Source: Carboxylicivirga sp964602515
GTDB lineage: Bacteria > Bacteroidota > Bacteroidia > Bacteroidales > Marinilabiliaceae
Reading direction: 5' to 3'
Length of the DNA stretch: 64,000 bases
Assembly: GCA_964602515.1 (NCBI GenBank)
Contig: CAZRRJ010000003.1
Span: forward strand, 248,001 to 312,000
The translations under genes and the position numbers were made by a program. The notes under the pieces were generated by a model. It ran no database searches. It saw only the letters and a list, made by a program, of their open reading frames with translations, and was not told where the DNA came from. Below, piece by piece: positions 1-9,404 of this stretch. Every line of letters begins with the position of its first letter. Position 1 is the stretch's first letter.

Positions 1-1
1 T

Positions 2-1384
2 AATGTAGCCAAATTATTTTTGACCAAAGCTACAGAATACAAAAACGTTATAACAGACCAAAGTAAAATTGCAATAACAGCAGGTTACCTGGGATGGATC
101 AGGTTCAAAAAACAGCAATACAACAGTGCTATAACACACTCTAAAACAACACTTAAAATCTATACATTTATTAACGAGCACCGGAAACCAGGCAATATCC
201 TCAATAGCCTAAGTGCGATGTGTTGGTATAAAAGATATTCTGGTTCTGCACTTGAATATCTTAATAAGGTACTGGCAATAAGATCTGGCTCCTTAATCGA
301 AAAAGTATTGCTTGGAAAACTCTGCAACAGCCTGTTTGACTGGAATAAACAACATAAGACCTATAAAGAAGCTCTAAAATATAAAAACTTATATATTACA
401 ATAAAGGATAAGATTACAGATGAACAGGCCTTACAAAGTAGTGCCCATATTAAAGCAGTTAATAAGCATCTACTTAAGGAAGAACAAATATCCATTCCAA
501 AACAAGATAATCTGGATAAGTCGGCAAGCCTGGAGCTTACTAAGTGTAAAAGAAAATTTTACCTTATTATTTCAATCACCTTATTGATCTTTGTTATAAT
601 ACTTATCTTAAGTTACCGGTCCAAACGTAAAATGGAACGCTTGCTAACCGTAAGAAATAATGAACTAAAGCAGTTAAATGCCACTAAAGATAAATTCTTC
701 TCAATTATTGCACATGATCTTAAAAGTCCCTTTAGTTCTCTTATGGGCTTTGCCGAAATGCTGGCTTTAAATGCCGAATCAAATAATACCAAAGAAGTTA
801 TTGAGTACTCACAGATTATTCATAATTCAACCAAACGCTTACTAAACCTGGTGGAAAATCTGCTACAATGGTCGCGTACACAAATTGGTACCACCGAATA
901 TAATCCCTCAAAAATCGACATATCCATTCAAACTCATAATATTGTATCACTACTCAGGCTTACCGCCGAAGAAAAAGATGTTGTACTAAGCCTTAAAGTA
1001 GAACGTAACTTAATGGCATGGGCTGATAACAATTTATACAATACCATATTACGGAATATCTTAAATAATGCTATTAAATTTTCGCGCGTGGGAAGTGTTA
1101 TTTATATTACTGCAGGCATTAAAAATAATATGATTGAAGTTTCGGTTGCCGATTCGGGTGTAGGAATAAGACAGGAAAACCTTGAACGATTATTTATGGT
1201 TGATTCAACTTTTAGCACCAATGGTACGTTTAACGAAAAAGGAACCGGATTAGGTTTGGTTCTTTGTAAAGAGTTTATTGAAATAAATAAAGGCCAGATA
1301 TGGGCTAAGAGTGAATTAGAGAAGGGTAGTACATTTTATTTTACACTACCTTTGGCTGCTACAAATGAAATAGAAAAATCATGA
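2..1384 (+). CDS. Sensor histidine kinase with N-terminal TPR-like helices (5' end outside window)
   Basis: The reading frame is open to the left edge, so the first possible start (TTG at 20) is probably not the true start and the gene is truncated by the window. Numbering from that TTG, residues 1-150 are helical and tyrosine-rich like TPR repeats, residues 181-198 form one transmembrane helix, and a kinase module follows. The phospho-acceptor His lies in AHDLKSPF (H232), the N box at NILNNAIKF (346-354), G1 in DSGVGI and G2 in GTGLGL. This layout is typical of Bacteroidota TPR-linked kinases that sense through the periplasm. No response regulator is visible. Its stop overlaps the xseB start by 4 nt (ATGA), which implies translational coupling. 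Confidence 0.9.
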   Translation, partial: NVAKLFLTKATEYKNVITDQSKIAITAGYLGWIRFKKQQYNSAITHSKTTLKIYTFINEHRKPGNILNSLSAMCWYKRYSGSALEYLNKVLAIRSGSLIEKVLLGKLCNSLFDWNKQHKTYKEALKYKNLYITIKDKITDEQALQSSAHIKAVNKHLLKEEQISIPKQDNLDKSASLELTKCKRKFYLIISITLLIFVIILILSYRSKRKMERLLTVRNNELKQLNATKDKFFSIIAHDLKSPFSSLMGFAEMLALNAESNNTKEVIEYSQIIHNSTKRLLNLVENLLQWSRTQIGTTEYNPSKIDISIQTHNIVSLLRLTAEEKDVVLSLKVERNLMAWADNNLYNTILRNILNNAIKFSRVGSVIYITAGIKNNMIEVSVADSGVGIRQENLERLFMVDSTFSTNGTFNEKGTGLGLVLCKEFIEINKGQIWAKSELEKGSTFYFTLPLAATNEIEKS

Positions 1385-1581
1385 CAAAGAAAAAGTTGAC
1401 TTATAACGATGCCGTTAGCGAAATAGAAGATATTCTTCAACAAATAGAAAGCGAAGAGTTAGATGTAGATGATCTCTCTGTGAAAGTTAAAAGGGTTAGC
1501 ACACTTATTAAAACCTGTAAAGACAGGCTTCAGAAAACGGAAGAAGAAGTTGAGAAAATTCTTAATGATATAGAAGTATAG
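1381..1581 (+). CDS. xseB: Exodeoxyribonuclease VII small subunit
   Basis: This 66-residue acidic helical protein has the family layout, with a start like YNDAVSEIEDILQQIE and a mid-region LDVDDLSVKVKR followed by a heptad-like tail. Family knowledge: XseB binds the large subunit XseA and the complex degrades single-stranded DNA to oligonucleotides in the cytoplasm. The start overlaps the upstream kinase gene by 4 nt. What is odd is the neighbour: xseA usually precedes xseB, but here a sensor kinase takes that place and no xseA is present in the window, so XseA must be encoded elsewhere. Confidence 0.9.
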   Translation: MTKKKLTYNDAVSEIEDILQQIESEELDVDDLSVKVKRVSTLIKTCKDRLQKTEEEVEKILNDIEV

Positions 1582-1699
1582 ATAAATACTTGGTGTATTG
1601 TGGTGAATACATGGGGCACGAACAATATGAACCAGATGTGGCTATTTTGGCAGTCCTGTACATCATGTGTAGAGCTTTCTGAGATTATTTAAAATTATA

Positions 1700-1707
1700 T
1701 ATCTTTG
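1700..1707 (+). promoter_or_regulatory. Bacteroidota -7 promoter box (TATCTTTG) for guaC
   Basis: TATCTTTG matches the TAnnTTTG -7 element of the Bacteroidota primary sigma factor and lies 23 nt before the guaC ATG. No clear -33 TTTG was found, so this is a sequence match only. Confidence 0.5.
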
Positions 1708-1730
1708 TTCGTAATTTAAAAAAATTAAAG

Positions 1731-2771
1731 ATGAGAGTAGAATACGACATTAAATTAGGTTTCAAAGATGTCATGTTCAGACCCAAACGTTCTACATTAA
1801 AAAGTAGATCTCAAGTTAGTTTGCAACGTACATTTAAATTTATGCACACCAGTATTGAATGGACAGGCGTACCTATTATGGCCGCTAACATGGATACTGT
1901 TGGTACGTTTGAGATGGCTTTAAAATTAGCCGAAAAAGAAATGTTTACTGCCGTACACAAACATTACTCATTAGAAGAATGGAATACTTTTTTGAGTAAG
2001 GCACCGGCAGGCATTGAAAATAATATAGCTGTTAGTACCGGAACAGGCGATCAGGATTTAGAAAAAATAGTGGCGATCTTTAAAGCCAATCCACAACTTA
2101 AATTTATTTGCATTGATGTAGCCAATGGCTATTCAGAGCACTTTGTTGCTTTTGTAAAAAGTGCACGTAAACAATTTGCTGATAAAGTTATTATTGCTGG
2201 TAATGTGGTAACCGGTGAAATGGTTGAAGAACTATTGCTGGCCGGAGCTGATATTATTAAAGTAGGTATCGGACCAGGATCAGTATGTACCACTCGTATA
2301 AAAACCGGGGTTGGCTATCCGCAACTTTCTGCTATTATTGAATGTGCTGATGCAGCGCATGGAATGGGCGGACAAATTATCAGTGATGGTGGTTGCGCTG
2401 TACCGGGCGATGTAGCAAAAGCTTTTGGCGCTGGTGCCGATTTTGTAATGCTGGGCGGTATGCTGGCCGGACATGACGAGAGCGGCGGTCAGATAGTAGA
2501 ACGTAATGGTAAAAAATACAAGCAATTTTATGGTATGAGCTCTGCTACAGCCATGGAAAAGCATGTAGGTGGTGTAGCCAATTACCGCGCCAGTGAAGGT
2601 AAAACTGTAGAAGTAGAATACCGCGGTGCCGTTGAAAATACTGTGCAGGATATACTGGGTGGTGTACGCAGTACGTGTACTTATGTGGGTGCTTCACAGT
2701 TAAAGGAACTAACAAAACGAACTACTTTTATTAGGGTAGCCGAACAGGAAAACCGTGTTTATACAAAATAG
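1731..2771 (+). CDS. guaC: GMP reductase
   Basis: The 346-residue protein is an IMPDH/GMPR-family TIM barrel without CBS domains, the usual length for GMP reductase. It converts GMP to IMP with NADPH in purine salvage. Visible signatures are the N-terminal PIMAANMDTVGTF, the GNVVTGEM segment, the catalytic loop GIGPGSVCTTR with the nucleophile at Cys186, the phosphate-binding SDGGCAVPGD and MLGGMLAGHDESGG, and the flap motif YGMSSATAMEKH. It appears monocistronic, with a -7 box upstream and a hairpin terminator just downstream. A related IMP dehydrogenase is unlikely because the CBS insertion is missing. Confidence 0.95.
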   Translation: MRVEYDIKLGFKDVMFRPKRSTLKSRSQVSLQRTFKFMHTSIEWTGVPIMAANMDTVGTFEMALKLAEKEMFTAVHKHYSLEEWNTFLSKAPAGIENNIAVSTGTGDQDLEKIVAIFKANPQLKFICIDVANGYSEHFVAFVKSARKQFADKVIIAGNVVTGEMVEELLLAGADIIKVGIGPGSVCTTRIKTGVGYPQLSAIIECADAAHGMGGQIISDGGCAVPGDVAKAFGAGADFVMLGGMLAGHDESGGQIVERNGKKYKQFYGMSSATAMEKHVGGVANYRASEGKTVEVEYRGAVENTVQDILGGVRSTCTYVGASQLKELTKRTTFIRVAEQENRVYTK

Positions 2772-2796
2772 ATTGTCATAAACAACAATCATATTT

Positions 2797-2827
2797 AAAG
2801 CCGTTGATATACCATCAGCGGCTTTTT
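2797..2827 (+). terminator. Rho-independent terminator after guaC
   Basis: A 12-bp stem, AAAGCCGTTGAT paired with ATCAGCGGCTTT (one G-T wobble), encloses a short ATACC-type loop and runs into a T tract. It starts 26 nt after the guaC stop. Confidence 0.85.
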
Positions 2828-2923
2828 ATTTGAGTTAATTTATAAGATTTTGCGTTCGTTTTGTACACTGAAATAATAACTTAAACAGGCAATAACCTGT
2901 TCGACGTAAAATTTTGAACTAAG

Positions 2924-2955
2924 TTTTAAAATTTAAATCGATCCCAGGTTAATAG
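2924..2955. repeat. Dispersed intergenic repeat, copy 1
   Basis: The element reads TTTTAAAATTTAAAT, then CGAT, then CCCAGGTTAATAG. A near copy (25 of 31 positions) is at 40061-40091. The end CCCAGGTTAATAG recurs exactly at 28439-28451, and as CTCAGGTTAATAG on the minus strand at 33013-33025. All copies are intergenic. A small inverted repeat (AACAGG/CCTGTT) lies just upstream at about 2884-2902. Function unknown. Confidence 0.5.
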
Positions 2956-3056
2956 TTTGTAGCCAGCCTTTGGTTCCTGGCAACTCTTTTGTTAGAAGTA
3001 AGCAGGGCATTATATAAAGGGCACTGAGTCTTATAGGCCAGCACCCTTAATAGTGT

Positions 3057-3950
3057 TTATATCTCCAGACTGCCGCTGGCCGATGTAACAGCCTCCAGGT
3101 TGGCATCAATGTAAGTACCTCTGGCTGCATTTATCTTCTCAACTGGTTTGGCCAGCACCTGGATGGTATTGCTTTTTGTCTCAACCGACTTGGCAATCGT
3201 TATTATTTCGCTTTTATAATAGTTTGTGCCATCCATTGAGTATTGCACTTCTTGCCCAATCTTTAACTGGTCTCTATGCCGGGCAAATACATTTAAACGT
3301 ACAATGGTTTGTTTAGTATTAATGATGCTGAACAGCTCTCCTTCCGGTGTTATCATTTTACCTAGGTCAATATTTATATGATCGACATAACCGCTGATAG
3401 GGGCTGTGATGCTGATGGTACCTTTAATGGTGTTGGCTGTTAGAGTTCTGGAGTTAATCCCTAATATTTGCAGCTTGGCCGATAAGCCCGCCAATTGTGC
3501 TTTTAGGGTATTGTAATCGGCCTTGGTACGTTGGTAAACCTTTTCAGAGATGGCCTGTTCGTCATGTAATGTAGACTGGCGTTGATACTCCTTTTCCAGG
3601 TATTCAAATTCGCTGCGTGCTGTCAGGTACTCGGTTTGCATATCAATATAATCAGGGTGTTTTAAGGTGGTAAGTACCTCTCCCTTATTGACCCATTGCC
3701 CCATTGTGACATTAAGGCTTTCGACAAAACCACCTACCGGAACTGTAACCGTAGCTGTATGCTGCGGCAATATATCAACAATACCGGTGCAATGAATAGT
3801 TGTTTTTTCCTCTGCGACAGGCTCTGTTAGTTCCACCAGAGCAGCTGGAATAGCCTCTCTAATAGTCTCATTATCATTATTTTTAATGTTTTGATTTGAT
3901 GTACATCCAACAGATGCCATAATAATTGCTGTGATGATATACTTGTTCAT
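3057..3950 (-). CDS. RND efflux periplasmic adaptor lipoprotein (CusB/CzcB-like)
   Basis: This is a membrane fusion protein of the HlyD/CusB type that links the inner-membrane RND pump to the outer-membrane channel. I chose the internal ATG at 3950 because it starts a lipoprotein signal (MNKYIITAI...ASVGC). The longer frame to 3983 adds an unlikely 11-residue leader. A biotinyl-lipoyl-like half-motif is seen in GGFVESLNVTMGQWVNKGEVL, then a coiled-coil hairpin, then the second half in ITAPISGYVDHINIDLGKMI, then beta-barrel segments. It is the last gene of the minus-strand operon, 101 nt after the CusA-like gene. The substrate is probably Cu/Ag or Zn/Co/Cd but cannot be decided from sequence. 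Confidence 0.87.
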   Translation of the reverse strand: MNKYIITAIIMASVGCTSNQNIKNNDNETIREAIPAALVELTEPVAEEKTTIHCTGIVDILPQHTATVTVPVGGFVESLNVTMGQWVNKGEVLTTLKHPDYIDMQTEYLTARSEFEYLEKEYQRQSTLHDEQAISEKVYQRTKADYNTLKAQLAGLSAKLQILGINSRTLTANTIKGTISITAPISGYVDHINIDLGKMITPEGELFSIINTKQTIVRLNVFARHRDQLKIGQEVQYSMDGTNYYKSEIITIAKSVETKSNTIQVLAKPVEKINAARGTYIDANLEAVTSASGSLEI

Positions 3951-4051
3951 ATATTTATTTTTAATCGTGGTATATTTTATCATTTAATTGCTCTTTCTGT
4001 TTTTTTTACCGAACTGATATTCCGGAAACTAACAAACTATTCTACCGTAGG

Positions 4052-7000
4052 CTAGTTCAGTAAAAAGTGAATCCGGGTTTCGGTATTTTTTAGTTCGTTA
4101 ACGCTATCCAGGTACTCAAACTTAATTGATATGGCCTGTTCCATATTTTGTATAAATTCGATGTAAGATATTTCGCCATTTTTATATAACAGGTTAGCGT
4201 TACGTTGGATCTCGTTGGCATTGGGCAATGCCGATTCTATGTAAAAGTTAACGTTTTGAAGCAGATTGTTGTAAATACGTATCTTATTGGACAATTGTGT
4301 ATTCAATTCGTTTTTCAACAACTCATACTCCACTTCGGCCTGCTCTTTTTGTAATTTGGCCACCTTGGTTTTCTGTTTGGCAGGCCGATGCCAAAGCGGA
4401 ATGGCTATACCTCCCTGGAAACCATCAAATCCTTTCACACCATCTATCTGCTGATTAAAATAGCCGGCATATAATTCAGGCAAAAAACCACTGCGCTGTA
4501 TCTTAATATTTTGATGAGCCAGTGCTATCTCCTGGTTTTTCAAACGCATTAAGGTATTGCCCTGAATTGCAATTGTGTCAAATAAGTATGGACTGACGGC
4601 TCTGCTCTCGATTTCGATTATTTGCGGCCTGTATTGTTTTGTACCATTAAGCAAGAGATTAAATTCATTGAGCAGGTTAAGTTCGTGAGCCATCTCTCTA
4701 TCGAGCTGAACTTTGGCCGAATTATACACATTCTCCATGGTCATGGACTCAAGCAGGTTGGCCTCACCCGTTTCTTTCCTCAATATAGCAATACGCACAA
4801 ACTCAGCATAGCCTTTGTTTATATCTTTTAATAATACCACACGGTTGTATTGTTTTTGCCAGGCAAAATACGCCTCTGATATTTTTATTCGTAATTGAAG
4901 AACCCGCAACTCTTGGGCAATATTCCGCTGATCAACTTCCAGTCCGGCATATTTAACCGCCGAGAGCATTTGAAAAATATTGCCAAAATTCTGATTAACA
5001 GAGAAAGCGTAGTCCTTCTGCGACGAATTGATTTGCCCGTATTCAATACCTACTTCAGTTAAGCCCAAATCCAATGCTGATTTCTTTTCATGCATTGCCC
5101 GGTCAATCCCTAATTGTCCACTAGCAATATTCAAACTATTGGTTTCAGCAATGGCAAAAGCTTCACTTAGCGATACCTGCTCTTGTGCACGACTATTAAA
5201 AGGCAGCGTCATCAGTGCAAAAATTATAACAATAGTACTAGCCATAGTTCGTTTCTTCTTGCTCCTCCTTTGCTTCTCGCTTAACGAATATAATATAGGT
5301 ATCACTGCCATAGTAAGCACTGCGGCTACCATCAGGCCACCTATCACCACCGTTGCTAATGGGCGTTGCACCTCAGCACCTGCCTGTGTTGAAATAGCCA
5401 TGGGGATAAAACCCAGTGAAGCTACCAAGGTGGTTAAACTAACCGGGCGTACCACTATTCGGGTCGCCTGCAAAATACGTTCTTTAATATTATCCACACC
5501 ATTATTCTTTAACAGGTTAAGCTGATTCATTAATACAATGCCATTGAGTACTGCCACCCCAAACAAAGCGATAAAACCAATTCCGGCCGAGATGCTGAAG
5601 GGTAAGCCTCGCATCCATAATGCCACAATTCCACCAATAATGGCAAGGGGTATGGTTCCATATATAATAAGGGCTTGCTTTAACGAACCAAATGTGAAAA
5701 ACAACAGAATAAAAATAAGCCCAAGCGCAATAGGCAAAACAATTAGTAAGCGCTGAGAGGCTGTTTGCAGATTTTCGAACTCACCTCCATAGGTGATAAA
5801 ATAGCCGGGAGGCAGCTGCAACGATGAGTCCAGTGTTTCCTGCACCTCACCCACCAAACTTTTGATGTCGCGGTTTCTTACATTGATGCCAATGGTGATG
5901 CGCCGGCGTGTATCATCGCGCGATATTTGCATCGGGCCCTCCTTGTAACTGACCTCCACCAACTCAGACAATGGTACCCTGGCTCCTGTTGGCGTATCTA
6001 CAAACAGGCGCTGTATATTATTAATATCGTTGCGGTACTGTGGTTGTAAACGCACTACCAGGTCGAAACGGCGTTCTCCTTCGAAGATAATACCGGCTGC
6101 TTCACCGGCAAAGGCTGTACGAATAACGTCATTAATATCTGTAACATTTAATCCATAACGAGCCAGGTTGGCTCTGTTGTAAATAAATGCTGCCTGGGGC
6201 AAGCCTTCTATCTGCTCAACGCGAATATCAGCTGCTCCCGGTATATTTTCAATCAATTGCTCCACCCGGTTGGCCTGATTAAACAGTACATCCAGATCTT
6301 CGCCAAATAATTTAATCACCAAATCCGATTTTGCCCCGGTAATCAGCTCATTAAAACGCAGCTGAATGGGCTGTGTGAAATCAAATTCAGCCCCTGCAAT
6401 CTGTTCTACTTCGGCCTTCATCAAATTAATAAGTTCTTCCCGGTCGTTGGTGGTAGTCCATTCATTACGGTCTTTCATCACAATCATCACATCAGCTTCC
6501 TCAATGGCCATGGGATCGGTTGGCACTTCAGCCGTACCAATTTTTGAGACTACACTTTTTACTTCCGGAAACTTTTGCATCAGGCGTTTCTCTGCCAGTG
6601 TTGATAAGCGAATGCTTTCGTCGAGCGAACTGCCCGGAGGCAATACCATTTGCATGGCTAAATCACCTTCTTCCAGGTTGGGAATAAATACCGCTCCCAA
6701 TCGTCCCATCAGCAGTATACTGCCAATAAACATGCTTATAGAAATCCCTAAAACCATTATCTTGTTTTTAAGTGAAAAGCGCACCAAAGGCATAAAAAAC
6801 ATGGTGAGGTAACTCACAATCTTATCGGCAAAATTCTTTTTATGCGATGCTTCCCGCCTGAGAATCAGCGATGCCATAACCGGTACGTAGGTTATAGAAA
6901 AGATAAGGGAACCAATTAGTGCAAAAGTAATAGTAATGGCCATGGGTTTAAACATCTTACCTTCTATACCGGTAAGCGACAGGATGGGGAAATATACAAT

Positions 7001-8368
7001 CAGGATGATGGCAATACCAAAAGCAGCCGATTTTCCAACTTTGCCAGCCGAGTTGATTATAATCCCATCGAACTCCTGCTGCGAAAGCTTCTTGCCGATG
7101 GCATGCCGATGTATGTAAAATAAGATACCTTCGATGATAATGACAGTACCATCCACAATGAGACCAAAATCGATGGCACCCAGTGACATGATGGAGGCGG
7201 TAACTCCAAACATATTCATCAGTGTAAAGGCAAACAACAACGATAGCGGAATAACGGATGCCGTTAACAAGCCAGCCCTGATATCGCCCAACAGCAACAC
7301 CAGCACAATCAATACAATAATGGCAGCCTCAGTAAGGTTGGTGGCAATGGTTTGAATAACACGACCTACCAGCTCAGAGCGATCGAGGTAAGGCTTAATA
7401 ACCAGTCCTTTGGGCAGCGACTTGTTCACTTCGTCAACGCGCTCCTTAACACGCTCAATCACTTGGTTGGCATTGGCTCCTTTTAGCATCAAGGTGATGC
7501 CACCAACAGTTTCACCTTGTCCATCTTTAGTCATAGCCCCATATCTCACGGGACTTCCAAAGCGCACCTGGGCAACATCGCGAATAAGCACCGGTATATT
7601 ATTACGCGTGGTAACCACTATTTTTTCAATATCACTGATATCACGTAACAGCCCTTCGGCCCTGATATAGGAGGCCCTGGAGCCATGCTCAACATAGCCA
7701 CTTCCTGTATTTTGGTTATTGCTTTCGAGCGCCTCCAAAATATCATGCACTGTAATATTAAACTGATTGAGACGCGATGGACTGATGGATACTTCGTACT
7801 GCTTAAGGTAGCCTCCAAAACCACTAATTTCCACAATCCCTTTGATACCGGACAGCTGGCGTTTAACAATCCAATCGTGGATAGTGCGTAGTTCGGTAAT
7901 ATCGTATTTATCCTCGTAACCTTTTTCTACCTCAAGGGTGTACTGATAGATTTCGCCTAAGCCGGTCGTGATGGGCATCAGCTCAGGAGTACCGTATTCT
8001 GCGGGAATTTCGCCAGCAGCAGACACCAACATCTCACTCACTAACTGCCGTGCATCCAACAAAGGAAAATTTTCACCGAACACAATGGTAACTACCGAAA
8101 GACCGTAGCGCGAGATGGAACGAATATGCTCTACTCCCTGTATGTTAGCCATTGTCATTTCTACCGGAAAGGTAATAAACTGTTCAACTTCTTCGGGTGC
8201 CAGCGAAGGAGAAACAGTAACCACCTGCACCTGGTTATTGGTAATATCGGGCACGGCATCTATCGAAAGATTTTTCATGGCAAATATGCCCCATATGGTT
8301 AAAGCTATGGTAAATAGCAGTATAATAAACTTATTCTCAACAGAGAATTGTATCACACGGTTAATCAT
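4052..8368 (-). CDS. Heavy-metal RND pump fused to TolC-like outer membrane protein (CusA-CusC fusion)
   Basis: The 1438-residue product joins two parts of a tripartite pump. Residues 1 to about 1040 are a full HME-RND transporter: N-terminal helix, two large periplasmic loops (start SIDAVPDITNNQVQV), and twelve TM helices including the proton-relay helix with DFGLIVDGTVIIIEG. From about residue 1045 a second hydrophobic segment ending FNSRAQ resembles a signal peptide and leads into a TolC/OEP domain with the usual alternating coiled coils (LSEAFAIAETNS... IRIYNNLLQNVNFYIESALP). Fusions of this kind are known in Bacteroidota as single CusA/CzcA entries of about 1440 residues. The frame is intact across the junction. 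The second signal raises the question of cleavage into two proteins. Confidence 0.9.
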   Translation of the reverse strand: MINRVIQFSVENKFIILLFTIALTIWGIFAMKNLSIDAVPDITNNQVQVVTVSPSLAPEEVEQFITFPVEMTMANIQGVEHIRSISRYGLSVVTIVFGENFPLLDARQLVSEMLVSAAGEIPAEYGTPELMPITTGLGEIYQYTLEVEKGYEDKYDITELRTIHDWIVKRQLSGIKGIVEISGFGGYLKQYEVSISPSRLNQFNITVHDILEALESNNQNTGSGYVEHGSRASYIRAEGLLRDISDIEKIVVTTRNNIPVLIRDVAQVRFGSPVRYGAMTKDGQGETVGGITLMLKGANANQVIERVKERVDEVNKSLPKGLVIKPYLDRSELVGRVIQTIATNLTEAAIIVLIVLVLLLGDIRAGLLTASVIPLSLLFAFTLMNMFGVTASIMSLGAIDFGLIVDGTVIIIEGILFYIHRHAIGKKLSQQEFDGIIINSAGKVGKSAAFGIAIILIVYFPILSLTGIEGKMFKPMAITITFALIGSLIFSITYVPVMASLILRREASHKKNFADKIVSYLTMFFMPLVRFSLKNKIMVLGISISMFIGSILLMGRLGAVFIPNLEEGDLAMQMVLPPGSSLDESIRLSTLAEKRLMQKFPEVKSVVSKIGTAEVPTDPMAIEEADVMIVMKDRNEWTTTNDREELINLMKAEVEQIAGAEFDFTQPIQLRFNELITGAKSDLVIKLFGEDLDVLFNQANRVEQLIENIPGAADIRVEQIEGLPQAAFIYNRANLARYGLNVTDINDVIRTAFAGEAAGIIFEGERRFDLVVRLQPQYRNDINNIQRLFVDTPTGARVPLSELVEVSYKEGPMQISRDDTRRRITIGINVRNRDIKSLVGEVQETLDSSLQLPPGYFITYGGEFENLQTASQRLLIVLPIALGLIFILLFFTFGSLKQALIIYGTIPLAIIGGIVALWMRGLPFSISAGIGFIALFGVAVLNGIVLMNQLNLLKNNGVDNIKERILQATRIVVRPVSLTTLVASLGFIPMAISTQAGAEVQRPLATVVIGGLMVAAVLTMAVIPILYSLSEKQRRSKKKRTMASTIVIIFALMTLPFNSRAQEQVSLSEAFAIAETNSLNIASGQLGIDRAMHEKKSALDLGLTEVGIEYGQINSSQKDYAFSVNQNFGNIFQMLSAVKYAGLEVDQRNIAQELRVLQLRIKISEAYFAWQKQYNRVVLLKDINKGYAEFVRIAILRKETGEANLLESMTMENVYNSAKVQLDREMAHELNLLNEFNLLLNGTKQYRPQIIEIESRAVSPYLFDTIAIQGNTLMRLKNQEIALAHQNIKIQRSGFLPELYAGYFNQQIDGVKGFDGFQGGIAIPLWHRPAKQKTKVAKLQKEQAEVEYELLKNELNTQLSNKIRIYNNLLQNVNFYIESALPNANEIQRNANLLYKNGEISYIEFIQNMEQAISIKFEYLDSVNELKNTETRIHFLLN

Positions 8369-8660
8369 AACTGATGTATGAATTATCGATTAATATTTTT
8401 AAAATGATTTCATTGCAAGCACATAGCTATTGAGGAATAATGTGCTGATTATGCTTCTATAAATCTATACTTACAACATCTTGACTGCATAGACTTACAA
8501 CCCACACTTGATTCTTGCTATGGAATAGAAGAACTACATCATAATTGCATTTGAAGAAAATAAACTTGCACCAACCTACATATCAGTCATGTACAAATCA
8601 ATACCTCCGTTAAAAACATAACAAGACAAAGGAAATAAAAAATAAATGCAATTATGGTAC
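8369..8660. other. Gap within the metal efflux operon
   Basis: No gene was seen. The gap contains a short direct repeat (ATACTTACAAC then ATAGACTTACAAC near 8466-8502), which could be a protein-binding site or chance. Confidence 0.3.
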
Positions 8661-9041
8661 TTAAACACACTGGGGAGAACCCCGGTAATGGTCAGTTCGT
8701 TTCAGAAAAATGGATACTATGGCTACAGAAACGCCAATACCAGTATAAGAACCTGTTTTTAAAACAAGTTGTGACGCTTCGTTATCCCTGACATTAAAAA
8801 CAGTATAAAATTCGTTAACAAACAGAACATGGATACATCGCCAACCTTTCTTTTTAGCCACATTTTCAAAGGTGTCGTCACCCCCTCCAAATGCAAATAC
8901 ATCTTTAAGTAACTCCAGCAAACTTAATTCCGCCTTATTCGCGGTCAACAAATGATTATCATGCTCACTGTGACTCACAATACTATGGCTCAGAAATAAA
9001 CTGAGCGCTACAAAAAGTAGTATTTTATAATAGATTCTCAC
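8661..9041 (-). CDS. Small exported His-containing protein heading the metal efflux operon
   Basis: The 126-residue product starts at GTG (9041). It has an N-terminal signal sequence (KILLFVALSLFLSHS) followed by the metal-ligand-like stretch SHSEHDNH. A second hydrophobic segment (GIGVSVAIVSIFL) is near the C-terminus. It is 292 nt upstream of the pump gene on the same strand, so it probably belongs to the same transcription unit and may bind or sense metal in the periplasm; that role is inference. I do not recognise a named family. A -7 box ends only 5 nt before the GTG, which suggests a nearly leaderless transcript. Confidence 0.6.
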   Translation of the reverse strand: MRIYYKILLFVALSLFLSHSIVSHSEHDNHLLTANKAELSLLELLKDVFAFGGGDDTFENVAKKKGWRCIHVLFVNEFYTVFNVRDNEASQLVLKTGSYTGIGVSVAIVSIFLKRTDHYRGSPQCV

Positions 9042-9046
9042 GACTG

Positions 9047-9054
9047 CAAAGATA
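9047..9054 (-). promoter_or_regulatory. -7 promoter box (TATCTTTG) for the metal efflux operon
   Basis: Minus-strand TATCTTTG matches TAnnTTTG. It ends 5 nt before the GTG start of the 126-residue gene, so transcription would start at or next to the start codon. No -33 element is evident. Confidence 0.5.
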
Positions 9055-9353
9055 GTTTTTTCCTAATTACTTATTTAATTATTTTTATTGCTTTCTTTTC
9101 AATCACTTCTTGTCCTATTAGTTACTATATTTTAATAGAACCTACTTATAAAAACCAGGTATTTCCTATAGTGGTTAACGCCTGGCTGGATGAATTAGAC
9201 AAAGGCCTTAAGACGAGCAAACCACACTAAGACATGCTTTATTCCAGCGTGTTACCAACGGTTCTTTATTTATTTGATAACTTTGACTATATCCAAAGCC
9301 AATGAGTTTAACTAAATTCACTCTTGAGCCCCAATCAAGTCTTTAATATTTAG
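9055..9353. other. Intergenic region, AT-rich
   Basis: No supported gene. A plus-strand frame of about 60 codons ending at about 9230 has no usable start codon and was not called. Confidence 0.3.
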
Positions 9354-9404
9354 AATATATCTTTTATCCTAAAATTAATTTGCCTCAATTATTTATCAAA
9401 ATTA

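Noticed and set aside
3017..3048. Possible terminator after the CusB-like gene (AAGGGYGCTG/CAGTGCCCTT)
   Set aside because: Only a partly paired stem without a T tract.
5028..8381. Many plus-strand frames opposite the efflux pump gene
   Set aside because: They are antisense shadows of the long conserved minus-strand gene.
9060..9230. Plus-strand open frame of about 60 codons ending VVNAWLDELDKGLKTSKPH
   Set aside because: No ATG, GTG or TTG at a suitable place, and it overlaps the promoter region of the efflux operon; likely chance.
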